In this document: positions 1-8,274 of the stretch, one piece after another
How positions within the stretch are numbered: the first letter of the stretch is position 1
Layout of the letters: every line of letters begins with the position of its first letter
Origin: an uncultured Alphaproteobacteria bacterium
Lineage (GTDB): Bacteria > Pseudomonadota > Alphaproteobacteria > HIMB59 > GCA-002718135
NCBI GenBank assembly: GCA_902521315.1
Contig: CABYRH010000001.1
Span: 124,001 to 188,000, forward strand
DNA length: 64,000 nucleotides
Direction of reading: 5' to 3'
Translations under genes and position numbers: made by a program
Notes under the pieces: generated by a model
What the model was told of the DNA's origin: nothing
The model's input: only the letters and a program-made list of their open reading frames with translations
Databases searched by the model: none

Positions 1-1
1 T

Positions 2-430
2 GGTGTTATTTCAATTATTTTTGTTCTAGTTTCTTTTATTCAGAAAAATAATTATTTACTTAAACCAACCAAAGTTAAAGGTTACTTTTGGTCGTCTGTC
101 GCAGGATATACAAGTTTTTTAATTCATGCAGGAAATCCACCTATCAACTTTTATATGCTTCCTCTAAAGTTAGATAAAATTTCCTTTATTGGCACAATGA
201 CATTGGCATTTATGGTTATAAATCTTGTCAAATTGATTCCTTATTATTACGTTGGATTATTAGCACCTTCAAATCTTATGATTTCTCTCTATTTACTTCC
301 ACTAGCTTTTATTAGTGTTTTAATTGGGTACTTTGTGCAAAAAAGAATTCCAGAAAAATTATTTTTTAATATTGTTTATGTTTTGCTTTTTTTAAGTGGA
401 TGTAAATTAATATACGACGGAATAATTTAA
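2..430 (+). CDS. TauE/SafE-family membrane permease (5' end outside window)
   Basis: This is the C-terminal part of a sulfite exporter TauE/SafE family protein; the reading frame is open from base 2 and its start lies before the window. The visible stretch has a HAGNPPINFYMLP segment that matches the family's conserved 'HAGGPP' loop, followed by three to four hydrophobic helices and a stop at 430. The family moves sulfur-containing organic anions or related small anions across the inner membrane; the substrate here cannot be told from sequence. It faces the cupin gene tail to tail with a 13-base gap and no clear terminator. Confidence 0.85.
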   Translation, partial: GVISIIFVLVSFIQKNNYLLKPTKVKGYFWSSVAGYTSFLIHAGNPPINFYMLPLKLDKISFIGTMTLAFMVINLVKLIPYYYVGLLAPSNLMISLYLLPLAFISVLIGYFVQKRIPEKLFFNIVYVLLFLSGCKLIYDGII

Positions 431-443
431 ATTAGATAGATGG

Positions 444-860
444 TTAAATTTTTGTTTTATAATCTGCTCTTTTGGTTTTTCTAAGACCAAAGGGGCCAGG
501 AATAAATAATGTCATTGTATTTGTATTTGGTTTTAAATCAACTCTATGTAAATGATCTGCTGATCTAAAACCAATGTAGCCTGGTGATCTCCAAAATTTA
601 CCTTTATTAGTTGTTTCCCAATAACCACCTTTTAAAATAATTGTTATATAAGGACAAAGATGATTATGAACTCCTTCACCATGATCATCATCTAACATTT
701 TATGAATTAAGATATTAAATGGAAACCACTTGGGTCTTTTTCTAAATAACAAATAATATCTTTCCATCCATGGTTTGGCCTTATGAAATTCTGGATGCGA
801 AGGACCTCTGTCCAATACAATCTTTTTTCTTCCTAATTTTTCAAGTATTTTTAAGATCAT
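444..860 (-). CDS. small cupin-like protein
   Basis: A 138-residue soluble protein with a cupin-type metal-binding pattern: His65 and His67 (GVHNH) in the first motif and Asp102-His103 with His105 in the second. The segment HNHLCPYITIILKGGYWE fits a beta-barrel sensor or dioxygenase fold. No signal peptide is seen. The start codon overlaps the stop of the upstream nucleosidase gene by four bases (ATGA), so the two are translationally coupled and lie at the end of the iol cluster. The substrate is unknown; similar small cupins occur in marine bacteria and phages, and I do not assign a reaction. Confidence 0.7.
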   Translation of the reverse strand: MILKILEKLGRKKIVLDRGPSHPEFHKAKPWMERYYLLFRKRPKWFPFNILIHKMLDDDHGEGVHNHLCPYITIILKGGYWETTNKGKFWRSPGYIGFRSADHLHRVDLKPNTNTMTLFIPGPFGLRKTKRADYKTKI

Positions 861-1387
861 ATTTTTAATTGAGGATATATTTCAGAAAATAGTTTAGCTC
901 CTTTTGAACAATTATCAATCCAATCATTATTTGAATTTTCATTTGCATAATCAGAAATATATTTAAAACATTTAAATCTAATATTGTATAATTTGCATAC
1001 TTTAGCAAAAGAGTAAGCTTCCATATCTACGATGTCGCAATCTATTTCTACTGATGATTGAACAAAGCTATCTCCTGATGCGCATATATACCCTTCATTA
1101 GAATAAGTAATTTTTGAAATAGGATCAAAAGGAGTTTCACCTAATTTAAAGTTCATTAAACCCCTTGCATCCATATCCCTTTGAACAAATTTTGTGCATT
1201 CCACTAATCCTGATAAGTTTTGCTTCGTTGATCCAGCTGTTCCATAATTAATAATTTCATTAGGTTGAAATTTTGAAATTAATTCCATAATTTTGATTGT
1301 AGCATTTATCTTTCCCACACCTGAATAGTGAAAATCTTTAAGATTTGGAGTTTCTTCTTTAAGTGCTGCAATAAAAATTTGTCTCAT
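857..1387 (-). CDS. short nucleoside phosphorylase/nucleosidase (MTAN-like)
   Basis: A 176-residue member of the PNP/UDP phosphorylase fold, shorter than the usual 5'-methylthioadenosine/S-adenosylhomocysteine nucleosidase (about 230). Seen: GVGKINA (23-29), NYGTAGS (47-53), VDMEAY (120-125) with the ribose-binding Glu123, and SDYAN (145-149) with Asp146 in the place of the catalytic acid. The expected role is cleavage of the N-glycosidic bond of a nucleoside such as MTA or SAH in the cytoplasm. It starts one base inside the aldolase stop codon (TAATG) and so is coupled to the iol genes. The nucleoside specificity is not certain. Confidence 0.75.
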   Translation of the reverse strand: MRQIFIAALKEETPNLKDFHYSGVGKINATIKIMELISKFQPNEIINYGTAGSTKQNLSGLVECTKFVQRDMDARGLMNFKLGETPFDPISKITYSNEGYICASGDSFVQSSVEIDCDIVDMEAYSFAKVCKLYNIRFKCFKYISDYANENSNNDWIDNCSKGAKLFSEIYPQLKI

Positions 1388-2217
1388 TAATTTGGACCGA
1401 TTTGTTTTATAATTTTTTTTGTAACTTTTGTTAAATTTTTAATTGTAGGTTTTAGTAATTGCAATCTATCATATGTTTTAGGATTTTTTTTGAGATTTTT
1501 TCTTAAAGCATCGCCAAATGTCATTCTAATTTCAGTGCCAATATTTAATTTTGCTACTTTTGTTTTTCTTGCTAGTTTTTTTCTTTGCTCTAGAGGAATG
1601 CCGCTACTACCATGGAGAACTAAAGGGATTTTTGTTTTTGCTTCAATTAAATTAATTTTATTGAAATCAATACTTGCTTTTTTTGAAGTTTGTAAATGTG
1701 TATTACCAACTGAAATTGCCATTGCATCAATATTACTTTTATTTGCAAAAGTTACTGCATCTTCAATATTAGTACCTTCTGAAATTTTACCATTATCATA
1801 ACCTACAAAGCCTATTTCTCCCTCAACAGAAATATTATATTTGTGAGCTCTTGAAGCAATTTTTCTACTAATTTTTATATTTTCTTTTAAAGGTAATTTA
1901 GACCCATCAAACATTACAGATGTAAAGCCACTATCAATTCCATCATAACATTCATCTAAAGTGTATCCATGATCAACATGACAACAAATATTCGTTTTTG
2001 TTTGACTTGCTAAGTATCTAAACATTTTTCCTAATATTGGAATTGGTGTATGTGCCCTACATGAGGGGCCAGCTTGCAATATAATCGGAATTCCAGTTTC
2101 ATCAGCGGCTTGTGTAAAAGCTAAGGCATCATCCCAGCCTAGTACAACTAAACCTGCTACTGCATAATTATTTTTATTTGCATCATTTAAAATTTTTTTT
2201 AAATTTACAGCTGTCAT
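1387..2217 (-). CDS. class II aldolase, probable 2-deoxy-5-keto-gluconate-6-phosphate aldolase (IolJ-like)
   Basis: A 276-residue zinc-dependent class II aldolase of the FbaA/GatY/IolJ family. Visible: HVDHG (80-84) with zinc ligand His80/His83 and the catalytic Asp82, VEGEIG (131-136), LHGSSG (201-206) with a zinc His202, and NIGTE (225-229). In this family the enzymes split a keto-sugar phosphate into dihydroxyacetone phosphate and an aldehyde. Lying directly after iolB and iolC, it most likely cleaves 5-dehydro-2-deoxygluconate 6-phosphate into DHAP and malonate semialdehyde. A general fructose-bisphosphate aldolase role cannot be excluded from sequence alone. Confidence 0.82.
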   Translation of the reverse strand: MTAVNLKKILNDANKNNYAVAGLVVLGWDDALAFTQAADETGIPIILQAGPSCRAHTPIPILGKMFRYLASQTKTNICCHVDHGYTLDECYDGIDSGFTSVMFDGSKLPLKENIKISRKIASRAHKYNISVEGEIGFVGYDNGKISEGTNIEDAVTFANKSNIDAMAISVGNTHLQTSKKASIDFNKINLIEAKTKIPLVLHGSSGIPLEQRKKLARKTKVAKLNIGTEIRMTFGDALRKNLKKNPKTYDRLQLLKPTIKNLTKVTKKIIKQIGPN

Positions 2218-3060
2218 TTATTTGTATTTAGCAATCATATCCTTAATTCCTGGAATTGTTTCTACCTGATAAGCATGCTCAGGCTGAAAAAATTGGACAA
2301 GAGATCTTTGAGATAGTCCTCCAAGAATAGTAAAATAATACATCTCATACCCAGGTGCCACTACACAAGGATGATAGCCTGTTCTAATCATAATAGTTGA
2401 CCCATCAATTATGTGTTCAGCTTTTCCAACTTTATCATCAACTTGCTGAAACATCTGAAAACCAAATCCATTATTAGGTTTAAATCTGTAATTATATGTT
2501 TCATCATGTCTAGTTTCATCAGGTAGACGATCTGTATCATGCTTATGAGGTGGAAACCCCGACCAACCTCCCTGTCCCACTGTATAAAGTTCATTACAAA
2601 GCAATCTTCCAACTTTATCGTGATGCTTAGCACCTAGAATATGTTTAATTTTTCTATGAGTTTTTGTATCATCTGAGCCATACTGAACTAAATCAATTTC
2701 ATTTGTTCGAACAGCAAATGGTTCAAGAGTTTTATCATACTTTGCACCAGCAATAAAAATTTCTGAATTATCGACTAAAGATGTAAATTGAGCTTTTGTG
2801 TTAGACGGAACATAAACACCTTCTGGTTCTCCATCCCACACATCAACTGTTCTAGTGCCTAATGACTCAACTTTTATTCCTTCAATTTCTACATTAATTG
2901 TTCCAGTAGCAGGCACTATACATGTTTCATAACCAGGTGTTTGATATTCAAAAGATTGATCTTTATTTAATTTTACAATGTTAAAATAATTTAAAGGAAC
3001 TCTACTGTCTTCAATATCTACAATTGGCTTATTTTTATTATCAAATGGTGGAATATGCAT
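2218..3060 (-). CDS. iolB: 5-deoxy-glucuronate isomerase IolB
   Basis: A 280-residue cupin-family isomerase that converts 5-deoxy-glucuronate to 5-dehydro-2-deoxygluconate in myo-inositol breakdown. Family hallmarks include GQGGWSGFPPHKHD, where the His residues bind metal, TRHDETYNYRFKP and a C-terminal LVQFFQPEHAYQVE segment. I chose the ATG at 3060 because AAGGAG lies six bases upstream; an in-frame ATG at 3075 would add five residues but has the ribosome site inside it. That ribosome site lies within the last codons of iolC. The aldolase gene follows with no gap. Confidence 0.92.
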   Translation of the reverse strand: MHIPPFDNKNKPIVDIEDSRVPLNYFNIVKLNKDQSFEYQTPGYETCIVPATGTINVEIEGIKVESLGTRTVDVWDGEPEGVYVPSNTKAQFTSLVDNSEIFIAGAKYDKTLEPFAVRTNEIDLVQYGSDDTKTHRKIKHILGAKHHDKVGRLLCNELYTVGQGGWSGFPPHKHDTDRLPDETRHDETYNYRFKPNNGFGFQMFQQVDDKVGKAEHIIDGSTIMIRTGYHPCVVAPGYEMYYFTILGGLSQRSLVQFFQPEHAYQVETIPGIKDMIAKYK

Positions 3061-3061
3061 A

Positions 3062-4048
3062 TTATTCTCCTTCATTAATTTTATTATATTTCATAAATTC
3101 TAAAATTTCATTTAAATTTGGCATTGCTGGCGCACAACCAACTTTTGTTACTACAATAGCTGCTGCGGCTGAACCTATTTCTATGGATTTTTCTAAATCA
3201 TTAGCCTTTAAAATTGATCCTATTAATGATCCCATAAATGCATCCCCAGCTCCAGTTGGTTTTAAAGGCTTTACAGGAAATATTCCTTTTTTTATTTCTT
3301 TGTTCATTGCAAAAGTAATAGAACCTTTTTCACCTTTTTTATAAATAATTAAGCTTGCATTTTTCGCTAATTGTTTAGCATGACCCAAACCATTATTGTA
3401 ATCACCAGCTAACACTCCAAACTCATCATCATTTCCAATTACACCGCTACATTTATTTGCAGCTAAATTATAAACTTCTTTTGCTTTATTTGATGACTCC
3501 CAAGTATATGGCCTATAATCAATATCCATGATTACAGGAATATTATTTTTATTTGCTATATCTAAAGCATATAAAGTAGCACTCCTTGAAGGTTCAGCTG
3601 CAAGAGAAGTCCCAGTAATTAATACACAATCAAAGTTTTGTATATCAGCATTTTTAATATCATCTTTATTTAAAAATAAATCTGAAGCTTTATGTCTATA
3701 AATTATTGATTGATGATCTTTAACTGTGGTTTCAACTATAGCAAAAGAAATTCTTGTTTCATTTTTTTCAAATTTTACTAATTTATTCTTAACACCATAA
3801 TGATTTAGTTGATTAATAGCAAATCTGCCTAAAGCATCATCAGAGACTCTAGTAAGTAGATTACAATTGCCTCCAAACAGAGTTAATTGAACACCCATAT
3901 TTGCAGAAGATCCTCCAAGATGAGTAACAAATGATTTGGCATTTTCAGTTTTTGTTCCTGGTGGATCAGGGTATATATCTACTCCTGCTCTACCTATAAG
4001 TAAAAAATTATTTTTTTGAATTTTAGAGATTAAAAATTCAAATGACAT
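3062..4048 (-). CDS. iolC: 5-dehydro-2-deoxygluconokinase IolC
   Basis: A 328-residue PfkB-family sugar kinase that phosphorylates 5-dehydro-2-deoxygluconate. The substrate-side motif GGSSAN (45-50), MDIDYRPYTW (174-183; DIDYRP is characteristic of IolC) and the ATP/anion-hole signature PTGAGD (264-269, catalytic Asp269) are all present. It is the first gene of the visible iolC-iolB-aldolase-nucleosidase-cupin run. The upstream inositol enzymes (IolG, IolE, IolD) and malonate-semialdehyde dehydrogenase are not in this window, so either they lie elsewhere or another source feeds this branch. Confidence 0.92.
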   Translation of the reverse strand: MSFEFLISKIQKNNFLLIGRAGVDIYPDPPGTKTENAKSFVTHLGGSSANMGVQLTLFGGNCNLLTRVSDDALGRFAINQLNHYGVKNKLVKFEKNETRISFAIVETTVKDHQSIIYRHKASDLFLNKDDIKNADIQNFDCVLITGTSLAAEPSRSATLYALDIANKNNIPVIMDIDYRPYTWESSNKAKEVYNLAANKCSGVIGNDDEFGVLAGDYNNGLGHAKQLAKNASLIIYKKGEKGSITFAMNKEIKKGIFPVKPLKPTGAGDAFMGSLIGSILKANDLEKSIEIGSAAAAIVVTKVGCAPAMPNLNEILEFMKYNKINEGE

Positions 4049-4051
4049 AAA

Positions 4052-4393
4052 TTATTTATTCTTCATATCAATAAAATCAGCTTTGTATTCAAAAGGATCA
4101 ATTGCATCAATACAGCCAATATTTACTGCAGCACCATTTGGATCACTTCTTCTATAATGATGAGTATAAATGCCACAAATTTTACAAAAGAAATGTTCAG
4201 CTATCATTGTGTTAAATTTATATGAAGTTAAGTATTCTTTTCCTTTTATAATTGATAAAGATTCCTTAGATACCATTGCCATTTTAGCGTTTTTTCTTTT
4301 ACAAATTGAACAATTACATTGTTTAATAATATCAAGATCATTATTAACCTCTAATTCTACCGCACCGCAATGACATTTAACATTATGTATCAT
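4052..4393 (-). CDS. GFA-family zinc protein (glutathione-dependent formaldehyde-activating enzyme-like)
   Basis: A 113-residue protein of the GFA/CENP-V fold. The seven-cysteine zinc pattern is intact: C7xC9, C26xC28xxC31 and C70xxC73, which is the family's two-zinc arrangement. Members include the formaldehyde-activating Gfa enzyme, but most are of unknown substrate and the family name should not be read as proof of formaldehyde metabolism. It lies three bases upstream of iolC on the same strand, so it is probably co-transcribed with the iol genes. It begins 24 bases after the tRNA-Arg gene's 3' end. Confidence 0.85.
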   Translation of the reverse strand: MIHNVKCHCGAVELEVNNDLDIIKQCNCSICKRKNAKMAMVSKESLSIIKGKEYLTSYKFNTMIAEHFFCKICGIYTHHYRRSDPNGAAVNIGCIDAIDPFEYKADFIDMKNK

Positions 4394-4409
4394 AGAGTTC
4401 CTTATTCAT

Positions 4410-4485
4410 TGGCGCGCCCGAAATGATTCGAACATTTGACCTACCGCTTAGAAGGCGGTTGCTCTATCCACTGAGCTACGGGCGC
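4410..4485 (-). tRNA. tRNA-Arg (anticodon TCT)
   Basis: The minus strand folds into a full cloverleaf: acceptor GCGCCCG pairs with CGGGCGC, the D arm holds AGCTCAGTGGATAGAGC, the anticodon arm is ACCGC-CTTCTAA-GCGGT giving TCT, and the T arm contains GTTCGAATC. The 3' CCA is encoded. It reads AGA and AGG arginine codons, which are the main Arg codons in so AT-rich a genome. Confidence 0.97.
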
Positions 4486-4532
4486 ATAATTTGCATTTAT
4501 CATAGTCTAAAAAATAAAGAAAGAAATTATAC

Positions 4533-4838
4533 TTAATGTGTCCAAGGCTCTTTTCTATTTGTATCGAAATTTGAAGCATAACTTTTAGGTTTAATTTTTC
4601 TTTGCTTTGGTTCTTCGACAAAATATTGATAATTATTTTTTTTTGCCCATTCAATTGCTTGTTCTTTAGTATCAAAAAAAAGTTTGATCTGCGATTTAGT
4701 ATCTAATGAACTATTCCAACCCATTAAAGAATCTTTTACTTTTTCTACTTCAGAAATATATTCCGCTAGCCACAATTTAGTTTTTTTAAAACCTGACTGC
4801 ATAGAAGTTTTTGAAGGTTTATAAATTTTTATAGTCAT
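4533..4838 (-). CDS. NADH dehydrogenase accessory subunit, NDUFS4-like
   Basis: A 101-residue ETC complex I subunit domain protein (the NDUFS4 / 18-kDa subunit family). The segment LMGWNSSLDTKSQIKLFF followed by DTKEQAIEWAKKN matches the family core. It is an accessory subunit on the peripheral arm of NADH:quinone oxidoreductase and is shared by alphaproteobacteria and mitochondria, which supports the taxonomic placement. The usual nuo genes are not in this window. It starts at the stop codon of the acyl-CoA dehydrogenase gene (one-base contact). Confidence 0.88.
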   Translation of the reverse strand: MTIKIYKPSKTSMQSGFKKTKLWLAEYISEVEKVKDSLMGWNSSLDTKSQIKLFFDTKEQAIEWAKKNNYQYFVEEPKQRKIKPKSYASNFDTNRKEPWTH

Positions 4839-6613
4839 TAGATTGCTGTTTCAAAATATTTATCATTATAATCATTATAGTATTTTCCACCAGATTTTAT
4901 ATTTTGACAAAGCACTTGTGTTTCACCTAATAATTTAGTTAAAAAGAAGTTACCAGTTTCAATTTTAGATTTATAAAAACTTTCATCTTGCTTTTCTAAT
5001 TTTGCTAATGAAATTTCTATATATTGTAACCAAATATAACCTAGCGAAATCAAAGATGAAAGATTTAAAAATTCTACAGCATGAGAATTAATTTCATTTT
5101 CATCATTTAAGGATTTAATATATTCAAAAATACTTTTGTAAGAATCATATGAAGGCATAAATAAATCAATATATTTTTTCATATTTTGATTATTAGAAAT
5201 TTTAATTTGATAATTATCAATCATAGTAAAAAATTCATTAAATAATGCACCATTATCAGTTTGTAATTTTCTTCCTATTAAATCTAAAGCCTGAATACCG
5301 TTTGTACCTTCATAGATTGTTGTAATTCTAGCATCTCTTACTAATTGCTCCATTCCATGATCAGTTATAAAGCCATGACCTCCATATATTTGCATAGCTC
5401 GATTTGTATTTTCTACAGATTTGTCTGAAGCATATGATTTAATAATTGGTGTCATGAGTGCTATAAAATTTTCAGATAATTTCTTATCTTTGTCATCTGA
5501 AGAATTTTCAATATTATCAAAGTGATTTCCAACCAATAAAGTTAAACCTCTAACTGCTTCATTAATCGATTTAATATACAATAAGTTTTTTCTTATTTCA
5601 GGATGAACAATTATGGGATCAGCAACTTGATTACTGGAAGATAATTTTCCTTGTAAACGCTCTTTCGAATAATAAAGTGCTGATTGATAAGCAGTTTCTG
5701 ATAAGCCTAAACCTTGTATGCCAACAAACAAACGAGCACCATTCATCATTATAAACATCGCTCTCATTCCTTTATTAAGATCACCTACTAGCCAGCCCTT
5801 AGCTTCATTGTAGTGCATGACACAGGTTGGACTAGCATGAATACCCATCTTCTTCTCTATTGATCCACATTCAACTTTATTTCTTTCATCAAAATCACCA
5901 CTTACATTTGGTAAAAATTTAGGAACCAAGAATAAACTTATACCTTTTATACCAGGAGGAGCATTTGGTGTTCTTGCTAGTACTAAATGAATAATATTTT
6001 CACTTAGATCGTGCTCTCCACATGTAATAAAAATTTTAGTACCAGTAATACTATAACTTCCATCATCTAATGGTGTTGCCATTGTTTTACTTAACCCAAG
6101 ATCTGTTCCACATTGAGGTTCAGTTAAATTCATTGTTCCTGTCCACTTACCACTAGTTAAATTTGGCAAATAAGTATTTTTCAAATCTTCATTAGCACTC
6201 TTTTCAATTGCATCGATTGCATTAGCTGTAAGACCTGGATAAAGACCAAATGACATATTAGTAGAGCTTATCATTTCATCTAAAATCATATTCATAATAT
6301 AAGGAAGGTTTTGACCACCAAATTCTTCTTTTACTTTCAGTCCCTGCCAGCCATTTTCAGAAAAAGTTTTATAAGCTTCTTTAAATCCCTTTGGTGCAGT
6401 CACAACTCCATTATTAAATGAACATCCTTCGCTATCTCCACTTTGATTAAGTGGGAGTAAGGTTTCTTCACATAGTTTTGCTGCTTCTTCAATAATAAGC
6501 ATTAGATCGCTTGTTTCTAAATCTAATTTTTTTAATGTTTCACTTTCCTTAAGATTTAAAAAATCCTCGATTAAAAATTTAAACTCACGTAGCGGTGTTT
6601 TATAAATTTGCAT
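4838..6613 (-). CDS. acyl-CoA dehydrogenase, DmdC-type (long form)
   Basis: A 591-residue FAD enzyme, the long acyl-CoA dehydrogenase form with a C-terminal extension found in DmdC (3-methylmercaptopropionyl-CoA dehydrogenase) and relatives. FAD/substrate segments are visible: MNLTEPQCGTDLGLSKT in the middle domain, YGGHGFITDHGMEQLVRDA, and the catalytic-base region TTIYEGTNGIQALDL. It oxidises an acyl-CoA to the enoyl-CoA. The next gene downstream in transcription order is the NDUFS4-like subunit and the upstream one a thiolase, five bases away. DMSP-derived substrates are possible but the family also contains ordinary fatty acyl-CoA dehydrogenases. Confidence 0.85.
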   Translation of the reverse strand: MQIYKTPLREFKFLIEDFLNLKESETLKKLDLETSDLMLIIEEAAKLCEETLLPLNQSGDSEGCSFNNGVVTAPKGFKEAYKTFSENGWQGLKVKEEFGGQNLPYIMNMILDEMISSTNMSFGLYPGLTANAIDAIEKSANEDLKNTYLPNLTSGKWTGTMNLTEPQCGTDLGLSKTMATPLDDGSYSITGTKIFITCGEHDLSENIIHLVLARTPNAPPGIKGISLFLVPKFLPNVSGDFDERNKVECGSIEKKMGIHASPTCVMHYNEAKGWLVGDLNKGMRAMFIMMNGARLFVGIQGLGLSETAYQSALYYSKERLQGKLSSSNQVADPIIVHPEIRKNLLYIKSINEAVRGLTLLVGNHFDNIENSSDDKDKKLSENFIALMTPIIKSYASDKSVENTNRAMQIYGGHGFITDHGMEQLVRDARITTIYEGTNGIQALDLIGRKLQTDNGALFNEFFTMIDNYQIKISNNQNMKKYIDLFMPSYDSYKSIFEYIKSLNDENEINSHAVEFLNLSSLISLGYIWLQYIEISLAKLEKQDESFYKSKIETGNFFLTKLLGETQVLCQNIKSGGKYYNDYNDKYFETAI

Positions 6614-6618
6614 AATAT

Positions 6619-7758
6619 TTAATTAATATTTTCTAACACAGTTGCAATACCTTGACCTAAACCTATGCATTGCGTCGCTAAACCATACTTTTTATTATTA
6701 TTGTGCAATAAAGTTGCAACTTTACCTGTAATCCTTGCTCCAGTAGCACCTAAAGGATGACCTAATGCTATAGCTCCACCATGTATATTTACTTTATTTA
6801 TGTCCATATTTAATTCTTTAATACATGCTAAAGATTGAGAAGCAAATGCCTCATTTAGTTCCACAATATCAATATCGGAAATAGATAGATTGGCTCTTTT
6901 AAGAGCTTTTTTAGATGCATTTATTGGGCCAAGGCCCATTAATTCTGGTGGACAACCGACTACAGCTGTAGATTTGATACGAGCTAAAATATTTAAATTA
7001 TTTTTTTTTGCATATTCTTCCTCACAGACAATTACTGCTGATGCACCATCAGTTAATGGTGATGCTGTACCAGCTGTTACTGTTCCATTCTCATCAAAAG
7101 CAAGTTTTAATCCATCTAAAATTTCATGCGAGGTGTTAGGTCGAATTCCACCATCTTTATTAATTTTCTCATCATTTTTTGTAATAGAAACTATTTCATT
7201 GTCGAACAAATTTGATTCTCTAGCTAAATTAGCTTTAGAATGGCTGCTAATAGCAAAATCTTGTTGTTCTTTTCGAGAAATATTAAATTTTTTTGCAACA
7301 TTTTCAGCTGTAATACCCATAGACATATATACATTTGGATTATCTTTATTTAATTGAGGATGAGGATCGTATGTTAATCCATTCATAGGTATAAATGTCA
7401 TACTTTCTACACCGCAACATAAAAAAACATCTCCAGAGTTAATTGCAATCGCGCCAGTTGCATCATGAATAGCTTGCATTGAAGAACCACACCATCTGTT
7501 AACTGTCATACCTGCTACATGTTCTGGCATATCTGTCATGAATGAAACAATTTTAGCTATATTATTTCCTTGTGCTCCTTCAGGATACGCACAACCAGTA
7601 ATGATATCCTCTATGTCATTTTTATTTATTTGTATTTCATTTAGTAATTGATTTATTGTTTGTGAAAGAATGTCTTCTGGTCTTATATTTGCCATTTCTC
7701 CTTTTCGAGCAAAAGTGAATGGTGATCTTTTGTAACCCACAATAACAGCATTTCTCAT
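6619..7758 (-). CDS. acetyl-CoA C-acyltransferase (thiolase)
   Basis: A 379-residue thiolase of the degradative type, cleaving 3-ketoacyl-CoA with CoA (or condensing acetyl-CoA). The catalytic triad is seen: nucleophile Cys90 in NRWCGSSMQAIHDA, His334 in GGAIALGHPLGATGAR and Cys364 in TQCIGLGQG. It sits between apt and the acyl-CoA dehydrogenase and probably works with the latter in beta-oxidation. The chain length preferred is not predictable. The start ATG abuts the apt stop codon. Confidence 0.92.
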   Translation of the reverse strand: MRNAVIVGYKRSPFTFARKGEMANIRPEDILSQTINQLLNEIQINKNDIEDIITGCAYPEGAQGNNIAKIVSFMTDMPEHVAGMTVNRWCGSSMQAIHDATGAIAINSGDVFLCCGVESMTFIPMNGLTYDPHPQLNKDNPNVYMSMGITAENVAKKFNISRKEQQDFAISSHSKANLARESNLFDNEIVSITKNDEKINKDGGIRPNTSHEILDGLKLAFDENGTVTAGTASPLTDGASAVIVCEEEYAKKNNLNILARIKSTAVVGCPPELMGLGPINASKKALKRANLSISDIDIVELNEAFASQSLACIKELNMDINKVNIHGGAIALGHPLGATGARITGKVATLLHNNNKKYGLATQCIGLGQGIATVLENIN

Positions 7759-8274
7759 TTAAAACTCCATTAAAGAATGTATCTCAATTCCTTTTTCAAT
7801 TAATTTTTTATCACCATTTAATTCAGGTAAATTTATTATAAAGCCTGCCCCAACAATATTTTTATCCTTGAACTTATTTATTAATTCTACTGCCGCAAGT
7901 GCAGTTCCACCAGTAGCTAAAAGATCATCAATAATTAGTAAATCTTTATGAGCATCTAAAGCATCGGTATGGATATGCATTTCAGTTGATCCATATTCTA
8001 AGTCATACGAGACTTTAAAAGTATCAAACGGAAGTTTATGAGGTTTTCTCAAAGGAACAAATGCCGCATTTAGAAAATAAGCTATTGCCCCTGCCATAAT
8101 AAATCCACGTGACTCTATACTTAAAACTGCATCTATTTTTTTATTTTGCCATGGTTTTACCATGTCATCAATAACTTGTTTAAAGTGTCCTGCATTTTGC
8201 AACAATGTTGTAATATCTCTAAATTGAATTCCTTCGACAGGATAATCAGCAATTGTTCGAACGTATTCTTTCAT
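7759..8274 (-). CDS. apt: adenine phosphoribosyltransferase
   Basis: A 171-residue type I phosphoribosyltransferase that makes AMP from adenine and PRPP (purine salvage). N-terminal GIQFRDITTLL matches the Apt signature 'PGIxFRDITPLL', SIESRGFIMAGAIAY is the family segment near the adenine site, and LLIIDDLLATGGTALAA is the PRPP loop. Length is normal. It overlaps the upstream phosphatase gene by one base. Adenine could come from the nucleosidase encoded at 857-1387, though the two are not in one operon. Confidence 0.95.
   Translation of the reverse strand: MKEYVRTIADYPVEGIQFRDITTLLQNAGHFKQVIDDMVKPWQNKKIDAVLSIESRGFIMAGAIAYFLNAAFVPLRKPHKLPFDTFKVSYDLEYGSTEMHIHTDALDAHKDLLIIDDLLATGGTALAAVELINKFKDKNIVGAGFIINLPELNGDKKLIEKGIEIHSLMEF

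Noticed and set aside
1490-1801. Open frame opposite the aldolase gene
   Set aside because: It is antisense to a clear enzyme gene, has no recognisable domain and follows from codon use on the other strand; the same holds for the many long antisense frames in hppA, sulP and parC.
3061-3075. Earlier in-frame ATG for iolB at 3075
   Set aside because: The ribosome site AAGGAG lies within the codons between 3075 and 3060, so the ATG at 3060 is the functional one.
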